NCBI GenBank assembly: GCA_029858245.1
Contig: JAOUFL010000076.1
Location: 1-9,718, forward strand
DNA length: 9,718 nucleotides
DNA from: Candidatus Zixiibacteriota bacterium
GTDB lineage: Bacteria > Zixibacteria > MSB-5A5 > RBG-16-43-9
Direction of reading: 5' to 3'
Part shown: piece by piece, positions 1 through 5,998 of the stretch
Numbering within the stretch: the stretch's first letter is position 1
How the letters are laid out: every line of letters begins with the position of its first letter
Translations under genes and position numbers: made by a program
Notes under the pieces: generated by a model
Told to the model about the DNA's origin: nothing
Database searches by the model: none
The model's input: only the letters and a program-made list of their open reading frames with translations

Positions 1-398
1 TGACCGGGTTTGAACGAATTCCAGTTTGCTCCCTGGTCTGTGGTCATATTAAAACCGGCACCATACGGAATAAGCACTCCGTCAATGAGCTGATTGTAGG
101 ATAGGGCAACCCACAGGCGTGAATCTTTATAACCTATGGCAGAGACTCCATCACTATTCAATCCATTGGTATGGTCAAAGGAGAGCCAGTTTCCCCCGCT
201 ATCCGGGGAATAGCTTAATCCATTTCCTGTGCCTATCCAGATATTATTACCATCGTATATAATCTCGATTACACTGTTACCTGCTAATCCAGGCAGGGGT
301 TCCTCCAGGGAATAATTGATATAGGCAAAGCCTGGAGTTGAAAAAAGAAGGGATGAAAAAAATACACAGACTAAAAAGATTTCTTTGCTAAAACGCAC
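1..398 (-). CDS. Secreted Asp-box (BNR-like) beta-propeller protein, N-terminal part
   Basis: The reading frame is open from a GTG at 396-398 to the left edge, so about 132 residues are visible and the C-terminus is missing. The GTG is chosen because GGAGG (404-408) lies 5 bases upstream and no in-frame ATG is near. Residues 1-25 form a signal peptide (basic start, hydrophobic run, TPGFA before the mature part). The mature part has WIGTG-type propeller strands and two Asp-box motifs, SPDSGGNW (about residues 66-73) and TTDQGANW (about 120-127). Asp-boxes mark blades in sialidase-like, photosystem-assembly-like and other secreted propellers. No catalytic role can be read from this fragment, and a two-component-regulator propeller is an alternative. 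It has its own promoter and a terminator-bearing leader. Confidence 0.8.
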   Translation of the reverse strand, partial: MRFSKEIFLVCVFFSSLLFSTPGFAYINYSLEEPLPGLAGNSVIEIIYDGNNIWIGTGNGLSYSPDSGGNWLSFDHTNGLNSDGVSAIGYKDSRLWVALSYNQLIDGVLIPYGAGFNMTTDQGANWNSFKPG

Positions 399-409
399 TT
401 GAACCTCCG

Positions 410-475
410 CTATTTTGGTAATACGATTAATAAAAAAACCGAAATCAAATTTTCGGTAAAAAAGCTGTCGCCCAT
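410..475 (-). CDS. Possible 21-codon leader ORF inside the 5' leader
   Basis: An ATG at 473-475 opens 21 codons ending in TAG at 410-412, just before the ribosome binding site of the GTG gene at 398. A purine-rich AGGAAAGG lies about 11 bases upstream. The ORF runs through the terminator hairpin at 432-457, so ribosomes translating it would cover the hairpin, as in attenuation. The peptide is hydrophobic in its second half, but this follows from the U-rich terminator and could be accidental. No family is recognised. Confidence 0.2.
   Translation of the reverse strand: MGDSFFTENLISVFLLIVLPK
432..457 (-). terminator. Hairpin plus U tract 33 bases before the GTG gene
   Basis: On the minus strand ACCGAAA pairs perfectly with TTTCGGT (451-457 with 438-444, loop of 6) and is followed by seven T. 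It lies between the promoter at 558-586 and the start at 398, so it would end that gene's own leader transcript unless read through. The stem is only 7 bp, so efficiency may be modest. Confidence 0.55.
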
Positions 476-546
476 AAATTATTTTTCCTTTCCTCTCTGG
501 TTAATAAATTCAAAAACCAAAATCTTTAAAAAGCTTTATAGGCGAC
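467..546 (-). promoter_or_regulatory. Structured 5' leader, candidate cis-regulatory RNA
   Basis: In the minus transcript GTCGCCTATAAA (546-535) can pair with TTTATGGGCGAC (478-467): 12 consecutive pairs with one U-G wobble, enclosing about 56 bases. Inside is a small TGGTT/AACCA hairpin (515-519 with 498-502) and a purine-rich strand. The intrinsic terminator at 432-457 follows nine bases after the closing stem. Aptamer-like domain followed by terminator and start codon is the usual riboswitch or attenuator layout. No known riboswitch consensus was recognised, and a chance fold is possible. Confidence 0.4.
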
Positions 547-557
547 TCCTTTAATAT

Positions 558-586
558 AATTTAAATCTAAAAGCTCCCTTTGTCAA
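558..586 (-). promoter_or_regulatory. Sigma-70-like promoter of the Asp-box propeller gene
   Basis: TTGACA (581-586, exact -35 consensus), 17-base spacer, TAAATT (558-563) on the minus strand; TATATT just downstream is an alternative -10 with poorer spacing. It lies just past the stop of the 681-residue subtilase and about 160 bases upstream of the GTG start. The surrounding words CTTGACAAAG, GGGAGCT and TTAGATT recur at the promoters near 3366-3393 and 7925-7960. Confidence 0.6.
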
Positions 587-629
587 GGAAAAATCAATCA
601 TCAAAAAAGCAAAACTACTATGCTGTCTC

Positions 630-2675
630 TTACTTTATCTTAACTATTTTTACTATCTCAGACTCCTTGCCCACATCAACTTTTAACAGGTAAATGCCGG
701 CAGCTAAATCCTCTCCTCTTGAATTTTTACCATTCCAGGACGTATTATAGACTTCCTGAAAGATTTCGCTTGAATGTTTGTAAACAAGCTCACCGGCTAA
801 AGTAAAAACATAAAGATTAACCGGTTTTTCTGAGCTGGATTTCCCCACAAATATATTCAGGCTATCCTGAAAAGGATTGGGATAGACCCAGATTTTGTTC
901 GTGCCTGAAATAACCAGCGTCACCCCGGCGTGCTGGGTGATTATGATCGAATCTGATCGGCTTAGATTCACGGTAACATCTCCCCGATAAACGCCATTAT
1001 CCAAACCATAAATGTCCACAGCCAGAGTGCAGGTGGCAGGGGTATATCCGGAATCGGGAGTCAAAGTTAACCAGTTAACATCTGAGCTTGCGTTCCATTT
1101 TAATACTTCACTTCCCGGATTTGAAATACTCATCTCCTGTGCTTCCGGGTTGTTACCCTTATGAATTGCCATAAACTTGAATGTATCCGGATAAATTATA
1201 GAATAGCCGGCTCTAAAAGTATTTACAATCCCGTATCCTTTCAGGGTGTCTGGGGAATCTGCTTGACTTGCGGTTTTCCATAAAGCTTCTCGCAGCTGTA
1301 TCGGAGACCAATCGGGATGTATCTGTAAAATCAGGGCGCAGGCACCAGCCACAAGGGGAGCGGAAAGAGAAGTCCCGTCTACACCACCATATGTTCCCCA
1401 CATATTCGCACACCAGGTTCCTACTCCGAGAGCGCATACATCCGGTTTTATTTTCCCCTTTTGAAAATCCCCGGGAAACCCGGCAGAGCTGAAAGATGCG
1501 ATGTTACCATCTAAATTTACCGCCCCGACTGAAATCACGCTGTCACCATCTGCAGGAGCGACTATATAATGCCAGGGATCATTCCTCTCGTTACCTGCAG
1601 AATTCACCACAACTACCCCCTTGAAAACCGCTAAATCAGCGGCAATTGTGGTTACTGCAGTATTTCCATCTAAATCATCCCAGGTATACCAATCGGTATA
1701 ACCCACAGAAGAGGTAACAATATCGACCCCCAGGCTCTCCGCCCATTCGATTCCTTTTACCCACCAGTACTCCTCGGTTTCTATTTCCTGTCCTTCCAGT
1801 TCGGTCTTGGCTAAAACATATTCTGAATTATAAGCCGGACCAATCAAAGTATCCGGTACAAAGCCGGCTATTGCTGATAATATATACGTCCCGTGCCTCC
1901 TTTGAATATCGCTAACCAGCGAGTCATCCACATCCTCGTCATCATTTATGAAATCATAAGTAGCGATAATCCTGCTGGAATCTCTTAAATACTGAAAAGC
2001 CTGGTGCCTGAGATAATATCCTGTATCCAGCACCCCAATCCTTACTCCTCTTCCGTTAAAACCTAAATTGTGCAGCTCGGGTATATGTATCTGCAAGAGC
2101 TGGGCATAAGAAGGTCCGTATTGGAGAAGGTTGGGAACTAAACTTTTCTTATATCCGGGAATTTCCCCTTCTTTTATCTCCGGAAGCGATCTATAATAAG
2201 TTATCACTTTCTGGATCTTGCTCACGAAGTCAAACTCCGCAATTCTTTCGATATCTTTTTTAGTTCCCAGAACGCTTACTCCGTTCAGCCACCGGGTTAC
2301 AGTTTTGATTTCAACCCCGGTCGAATTAACGGAATCCACATATGGCTTATGAACGGGCAGATCATAGAAATCAACTGCTTCACCTTTTCCCCTTAAAATC
2401 CTTCTCTGCAATGTCCTTTGTGGAAATCTAGACTGACCTTCCAGTAAAGCTTTTTTGTATCCTTCTTTTTCCTCCAGACCTTTATCCCTGAAGAAAACCC
2501 AGAAAGATGAAACAGAATCACCGGGAAGTTTCTCCAAAAAAAGTGCGGTTTTTTTGCCAATTTTACCGAAATCGTCTGGAGGTGGGTTTGAGGAGTAAAG
2601 CGCTGAGTTTATGACCAATAACTGAAGAGTAAAGAAAATTAAAACGACTTTTGTATGTAAATATTTTTTATTCAT
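630..2675 (-). CDS. Secreted subtilisin-family (S8) serine protease with BACON-like and C-terminal sorting-type domains
   Basis: A 681-residue secreted endopeptidase. Residues 1-25 are a signal peptide. Residues 40-160 resemble the propeptide common in FCB-group subtilases (FWVFFRDKG, RWLNGVSV). The S8 domain is about 205-490, with Asp217 in VLDTG, His261 in HGTY, oxyanion Asn362 in SAGNE and Ser436 in GTSLSAP, so the triad is complete. Residues 500-585 look like a BACON-type Ig fold (VNWLTLTPDSG, GVYRGDVTV). The last 85 residues, from IWVYPNPF to LAAGIYLLKV, are a type IX/FlgD-like tail for export and surface attachment. The start has GGGGAG placed unusually close to the ATG. It lies 77 bases after the cytochrome gene, with a terminator between them. 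Substrate is unknown. Confidence 0.93.
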   Translation of the reverse strand: MNKKYLHTKVVLIFFTLQLLVINSALYSSNPPPDDFGKIGKKTALFLEKLPGDSVSSFWVFFRDKGLEEKEGYKKALLEGQSRFPQRTLQRRILRGKGEAVDFYDLPVHKPYVDSVNSTGVEIKTVTRWLNGVSVLGTKKDIERIAEFDFVSKIQKVITYYRSLPEIKEGEIPGYKKSLVPNLLQYGPSYAQLLQIHIPELHNLGFNGRGVRIGVLDTGYYLRHQAFQYLRDSSRIIATYDFINDDEDVDDSLVSDIQRRHGTYILSAIAGFVPDTLIGPAYNSEYVLAKTELEGQEIETEEYWWVKGIEWAESLGVDIVTSSVGYTDWYTWDDLDGNTAVTTIAADLAVFKGVVVVNSAGNERNDPWHYIVAPADGDSVISVGAVNLDGNIASFSSAGFPGDFQKGKIKPDVCALGVGTWCANMWGTYGGVDGTSLSAPLVAGACALILQIHPDWSPIQLREALWKTASQADSPDTLKGYGIVNTFRAGYSIIYPDTFKFMAIHKGNNPEAQEMSISNPGSEVLKWNASSDVNWLTLTPDSGYTPATCTLAVDIYGLDNGVYRGDVTVNLSRSDSIIITQHAGVTLVISGTNKIWVYPNPFQDSLNIFVGKSSSEKPVNLYVFTLAGELVYKHSSEIFQEVYNTSWNGKNSRGEDLAAGIYLLKVDVGKESEIVKIVKIK

Positions 2676-2693
2676 CTCTCCCCATAAATCTTT

Positions 2694-2732
2694 TAAAAAA
2701 ACGGCTGACTCAAAATTCTGCGAGTCAGCCGT
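2694..2732 (-). terminator. Strong intrinsic terminator between cytochrome c and subtilase
   Basis: A perfect 11-bp stem (ACGGCTGACTC, 2701-2711, with GAGTCAGCCGT, 2722-2732) with a 10-base loop is followed on the minus strand by seven T. It lies 20 bases after the cytochrome stop and only about 20 bases before the subtilase ATG, so no complete promoter fits between it and that gene. Confidence 0.85.
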
Positions 2733-2752
2733 AAATTCATCACCTTAAATAT

Positions 2753-3340
2753 TTATTTCTTTTTACGATAAGTATGGTCAACTGCCTTCCAGGCTTCTGC
2801 GAATTTAAATTCTTTATATGTCGGGCTTTCCTGATTATGGCAGGCTTTACATTCCTTTTCACCCGGCTTAAGAAGTCCCATTTCCTTTGCCTTAACCGGG
2901 TCTTTCATATGCACCAGCTTATACCCGGAGCCGGCACCGTGACACCCTTCACAGGTTACACCCTCAGCTATATCGAATTTGACATCCTTTAACTCTGCAG
3001 TAGCATTATACCCTGTAACATGACACTTGAGGCATTTCTCGCTTTTCTGTGGATTTTCTATCTTCATCCCCTTGGCTATTTTTATCGATTCCTCATTTGC
3101 CAGGGTTTTATAAGCAGTAGCATGCTTGCTGCTTGCCCACTTGTCGTAAACCTTTCCTTTCAGCTCGGCGTTATGACAGGGCTTACATACTGTTGCTCCC
3201 AGATATTTTGCCTTAAGTACCTTTTCCGCTTTGGTGGTATCTTTAGTTGCTTCCCCTTTAGGGTCAGAGTTGGCATATGCCAGACTAAAAACCAGATAGA
3301 GCGCCAAGCAGATAATAAGTACCCAGCTTGCTTTTTTCAT
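2753..3340 (-). CDS. Periplasmic tetrahaem cytochrome c, cytochrome c554-like
   Basis: A 195-residue electron-transfer protein. Residues 1-23 are a signal peptide ending in AYA. Four CXXCH haem-attachment sites stand at about 52-56 (CKPCH), 103-107 (CLKCH), 130-134 (CEGCH) and 164-168 (CKACH). Extra histidines at 73 (SSKH), 144 (LVHM) and 189 (VDH) could be distal ligands. CLKCHVTGY and GVTCEGCHGAGS are typical of the cytochrome C554 family. The ATG at 3340 is preferred over the GTG at 3352 because that GTG lies inside the Shine-Dalgarno sequence. It has its own promoter and terminator. The redox partner cannot be told from the window, and no hydroxylamine or nitrite enzyme gene is adjacent. 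Confidence 0.9.
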   Translation of the reverse strand: MKKASWVLIICLALYLVFSLAYANSDPKGEATKDTTKAEKVLKAKYLGATVCKPCHNAELKGKVYDKWASSKHATAYKTLANEESIKIAKGMKIENPQKSEKCLKCHVTGYNATAELKDVKFDIAEGVTCEGCHGAGSGYKLVHMKDPVKAKEMGLLKPGEKECKACHNQESPTYKEFKFAEAWKAVDHTYRKKK

Positions 3341-3348
3341 TCCTCTTC

Positions 3349-3358
3349 TCACCTCCTT
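3349..3358 (-). promoter_or_regulatory. Full-length Shine-Dalgarno site that sets the cytochrome start
   Basis: AAGGAGGTGA matches the full anti-Shine-Dalgarno end of 16S rRNA and lies 8 bases before the ATG at 3340. An upstream in-frame GTG (3350-3352) is part of this site, so it cannot be the start. High translation is expected. Confidence 0.85.
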
Positions 3359-3365
3359 CGTGAAG

Positions 3366-3393
3366 AATTTAGTAATCTAAAATTCTTTGTCAA
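3366..3393 (-). promoter_or_regulatory. Promoter of the cytochrome c gene with overlapping dyad
   Basis: TTGACA (3388-3393), 16-base spacer, TAAATT (3366-3371). The start of transcription would fall near 3359, giving a leader of about 20 bases that begins almost at the Shine-Dalgarno site. An inverted repeat, AAGAATTT/AAATTCTT (3363-3370 and 3380-3387, 9 bases between), covers the spacer and -10 and could be an operator. Confidence 0.6.
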
Positions 3394-3402
3394 GTTTTTT
3401 CT

Positions 3403-3432
3403 AAAAAAAAGGTCAACTATCTGATTGACCTT
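3403..3432 (-). terminator. Second terminator of the subtilase-propeller operon
   Basis: AAGGTCAA (3409-3416) pairs perfectly with TTGACCTT (3425-3432), loop of 8, followed on the minus strand by a run of eight T (partly within the stem). It lies just upstream of the cytochrome -35 and insulates that gene. Confidence 0.7.
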
Positions 3433-3572
3433 CTTTAAAATATACGAAATAATTGCAGGGATTATTTTAGCTAAAGCATTTTTTTAGTTTCCTTTTTATC
3501 ACTAGCTTCAAGCTCTGCTCTTCGTTGGTGTCCTCACCAATGAAGTAATTTGACGAGGGATAAAATGTAGAT

Positions 3573-3600
3573 AAAAAAACGTCAGGGATAAACCCTGACG
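3573..3600 (-). terminator. Intrinsic terminator of the subtilase-propeller operon
   Basis: CGTCAGGG (3580-3587) and CCCTGACG (3593-3600) form a perfect 8-bp stem with a 5-base loop, followed on the minus strand by seven T. It is identical in copy B at 8139-8166. Confidence 0.8.
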
Positions 3601-3624
3601 CTACAACTTAAAGAGAATAGATAT

Positions 3625-3654
3625 TGTAGGGGCACAGCACACCGTGCCCCTACA
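3625..3654 (-). repeat. Hairpin TGTAGGGGCAC/GTGCCCCTACA
   Basis: A perfect 11-bp inverted repeat with an 8-base loop, 43 bases downstream of the propeller stop. The related copy B hairpin (8192-8219) has changed arms but keeps several pairs, including a G-U pair in the minus transcript. No U tract follows, so a 3'-end stabiliser or mobile palindrome fits better than a terminator. Confidence 0.6.
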
Positions 3655-3660
3655 TCTTAA

Positions 3661-3683
3661 CCCTCTCCTTTCTAAGGAGAGGG
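3661..3683 (-). repeat. Hairpin CCCTCTCCTT/AAGGAGAGGG just after the propeller stop
   Basis: A perfect 10-bp inverted repeat with a 3-base loop, 13 bases downstream of the stop at 3697 and identical in copy B (8227-8249). No U tract follows. Similar CCCTCTCC-type palindromes are widespread intergenic repeats in bacteria. Confidence 0.65.
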
Positions 3684-3696
3684 CTTGGGTGAGGTT

Positions 3697-5985
3697 CTAT
3701 TTCACAAAAACCATCTTCCTTGTCTCTGTAAACTCCCCAGCCTTCAATCTATAAAAGTAGATTCCACTTGAAACCACCTCTCCCTTTCCATTCCTTCCAT
3801 CCCAGATAACCTGACGATTACCAGGCATCATCTCCTCATCCACCAGTGTTCTCACTTTTTGTCCCAGGATATTGTAGATTATAAGGGTAGTGTGGGTGGG
3901 TTCTCCAAACTTCAAACTCCCAACTTTAAACTGTATTTTTGTTGAGGGGTTAAATGGATTGGGATAGTTCTGGAAAAGCTCGAAAACAAGAGGAAGATTT
4001 TGTTGATCATCTTCTTCAGGCACGGCTGTAGGTGTGCCAAGATAGGCAACCCCACCACCGGTGGCAAACCACTTGTTATTATAATTATCTATACATATCT
4101 CATCTACATAATCACTTGGTAATCCGCTATTCCAGGTATTATAAGTGGTCCAGTTAATTCCATCGAACTTGCTGACACCTCCCCCAAACTCGAGACAATG
4201 TCCATTTGGCAGAAAAAAAGCTTCCGGCTCAGTTGCAACCCATACATTACCGGAACTATCAAAATCGATATCTTTAACATAATTAAAGAAGGTATCACTG
4301 CTAATTTCATCGTAATTGAACCAGTTGACACCGTCAAACATACTAACCCCGTCATTGGTACCGAACCACTTATTGTTTGAAGCATCAATCGCTACGACAT
4401 TAACATGATTATTTAATAAACCGCTGTTGGAGGTATTATAAGTCGTCCAGTTTATTCCATCGAATTTGTGTACACCTCCGGACGACAAACAGGTTCCAAA
4501 CCACATATTACCAGAACTGTCCTGAGCTATAGAGCAGATATAATCATCTACCATAGGGCTGTTGTTTTTATCATAAGTAATCCAGTTAGTTCCATCGAAC
4601 TTACTTGCACCCTTCATTGTCCCGAACCACTTATTCCCTTCACCATCTATGGTTATACATCTTATAAAATTATACACCAGTCCGCTGTTTGAGGTATTAT
4701 AGGTGATCCAGTCTATTCCATCATATCTGCTTACTCCACTACCAGAAGTACCGAACCACTTATTATTAGAATTATCAATAGCTATAGCATGAATCCAATC
4801 ATCAGCCAATCCACTATTAGAGGTATCATAAGTTATCCAATTCAAACCATCGAACCTGCTAACCCCATCTTGCCAGGTCCCGAACCACTTCACACCTGAA
4901 CTCTCTATCTTCATAGACGTTAGCGAATTATTCGACAGCCCGCTGTTGGAGGTAATATAGGTCTCCCAGTTTATCCCGTCAAACCTGCTTACACCACACC
5001 ATTTAGTTACAAACCACATATTACCTGAACCGTCTGCTAATATATAGAATATTGTATCATTAGCCAGCCCACTATTAGAGGAGTTGTAAGTGGTCCAGTT
5101 GGTCCCGTCAAACCTGCTTACCCCATACCGAGAGGTACCAAACCATTTGTTGTCTGTACTGTCTATTGCCACAGAATAAACTATATTACTGACCAGCTCA
5201 CTGTTAGAAGTAGTATAAGTTGTCCAGTTTATGCCATCGAATACGCTAACTCCTCCATATTCGGTTGCAAACCAGATGCTACCAGAACTATCTATGGCTA
5301 TAGAGCTTATGTATACGGATTTCAAACCGCTGTTGGATGTGTCATAGTTAGTCCAGTTAGTCCCGTCAAATTTATCTGCACCTCTCGCTGAAAACCAGAC
5401 ATTACCTGAACGATCAACCGCAATAAACCAAACGTCATTGGCTGTCAATCCACTGTTTAATGTATCATATGTGGTCCAGTTTACCCCATCGAACTTGCTG
5501 ACACCTTTGAACAAAGACCCAAACCATACATTACCAGAGCTGTCAATGGCTATGGATAAGATGGAATCACTAACCAGTCCGCTGTTATGAGTAGTATAAG
5601 TTGTCCAGTTAACTCCATCGAATACACTCACTCCTCCTTTCATGGTACCAAACCATTTCTTCCCTGAGTTATCTACGGCTGTGCAATAGATATCAAGAGA
5701 AACCAGCCCGCTGTTTTCCTTGGTGTAGTAAGTCACATCCGATAAGGGTTCGGTAATGTTCCTCTTTACCGCCCCACCATACGTTGCCTGCCACAGGTTA
5801 TTGCCTTCAAGTGCTAACCACCTTACAAAACTATTGTCTGTATAATTTTTCCAGACCTCCTGACCCGGGGAGATATCAGACAGTAAAAATACAAACATAA
5901 GAGATAAAAGGAGGGGATAAACCCCTCCTCTTATAATAAGGTTTCTTCTGTTTCTGCCCCCGATTACTGCATTTATTCTTTTCAT
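3697..5985 (-). CDS. Secreted 14-blade Reg_prop-type propeller protein with type IX/FlgD-like tail
   Basis: A 762-residue secreted protein. The signal peptide has an unusually long basic start, and its hydrophobic run (YPLLLSLMFVFLL) lies at about 23-35. Tandem repeats of about 42 residues follow (about 50-652), with the pattern 'NSGL..D.I..IAIDSSGN.WFGT..GVS.FDG.NWTTY'. I count 13 clear units, the last incomplete, plus a degenerate first unit. This fits two seven-bladed propellers like the sensor part of hybrid two-component systems, but no kinase or membrane part follows. The last 110 residues (QNYPNPFNPST, LGQKVRTLV, SSGIYFYRLKAGEF) are a sorting-type tail. The ATG at 5985 is preferred to that at 6018: AAGGAAG precedes it and it follows the subtilase stop by 13 bases, while 6018 lacks a ribosome site and overlaps that gene. 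Ligand unknown. Confidence 0.88.
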   Translation of the reverse strand: MKRINAVIGGRNRRNLIIRGGVYPLLLSLMFVFLLSDISPGQEVWKNYTDNSFVRWLALEGNNLWQATYGGAVKRNITEPLSDVTYYTKENSGLVSLDIYCTAVDNSGKKWFGTMKGGVSVFDGVNWTTYTTHNSGLVSDSILSIAIDSSGNVWFGSLFKGVSKFDGVNWTTYDTLNSGLTANDVWFIAVDRSGNVWFSARGADKFDGTNWTNYDTSNSGLKSVYISSIAIDSSGSIWFATEYGGVSVFDGINWTTYTTSNSELVSNIVYSVAIDSTDNKWFGTSRYGVSRFDGTNWTTYNSSNSGLANDTIFYILADGSGNMWFVTKWCGVSRFDGINWETYITSNSGLSNNSLTSMKIESSGVKWFGTWQDGVSRFDGLNWITYDTSNSGLADDWIHAIAIDNSNNKWFGTSGSGVSRYDGIDWITYNTSNSGLVYNFIRCITIDGEGNKWFGTMKGASKFDGTNWITYDKNNSPMVDDYICSIAQDSSGNMWFGTCLSSGGVHKFDGINWTTYNTSNSGLLNNHVNVVAIDASNNKWFGTNDGVSMFDGVNWFNYDEISSDTFFNYVKDIDFDSSGNVWVATEPEAFFLPNGHCLEFGGGVSKFDGINWTTYNTWNSGLPSDYVDEICIDNYNNKWFATGGGVAYLGTPTAVPEEDDQQNLPLVFELFQNYPNPFNPSTKIQFKVGSLKFGEPTHTTLIIYNILGQKVRTLVDEEMMPGNRQVIWDGRNGKGEVVSSGIYFYRLKAGEFTETRKMVFVK
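4030..5829 (-). repeat. Tandem coding repeats of about 129 bases (propeller blades)
   Basis: About 14 tandem units, each encoding one blade. Most keep FDG.NWTTY and WFGT; the N-terminal unit is degenerate, one late unit carries an insertion rich in F, P and G, and the last is cut short before the tail. The resemblance visible at DNA level as well as protein level suggests growth by internal duplication. Confidence 0.85.
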
Positions 5986-5998
5986 CTCTTCCTTCCTT

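Larger units (their letters stand above)
3341..3696. other. Gene-free stretch between cytochrome c and propeller gene
   Basis: Holds, from right to left, the end of the repeated terminator cassette (3516-3696), about 80 AT-rich bases with no recognised feature (3433-3515), a terminator (3403-3432), and the cytochrome promoter and ribosome binding site. No convincing ORF of its own; the plus-strand ORF across it has no supporting features. Confidence 0.7.
3516..3720 (-). repeat. Terminator cassette, copy A (tail end of the propeller gene plus downstream hairpins)
   Basis: This segment recurs at 8056-8286. The core 3571-3720 matches 8137-8286 over 150 bases with about ten differences and no gaps by eye. 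It contains the last eight codons and stop of the propeller gene, three hairpins and a U tract, then a looser dyad repeat (3516-3560). Copy B has an extra insertion of about 25 bases. Confidence 0.85.

Noticed and set aside
3020..3424. Plus-strand ORF of 134 codons across the cytochrome gene and its promoter
   Set aside because: It is antisense to a clear tetrahaem cytochrome and its promoter, with no recognisable domain; the frame is open by chance.
3661..3683. CCCTCTCC hairpin as the main operon terminator
   Set aside because: It has no U tract after it; the CGTCAGGG hairpin at 3573-3600 with seven U is the better terminator.
4104..4388. Second minus-strand frame inside the propeller gene
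   Set aside because: It is an alternative frame of the repeated coding sequence with no start signal; the propeller frame explains the region.
4030..5829. CRISPR-like or non-coding tandem repeat array
   Set aside because: The period of about 129 bases is in frame and encodes propeller blades; units are too long and too divergent for CRISPR.
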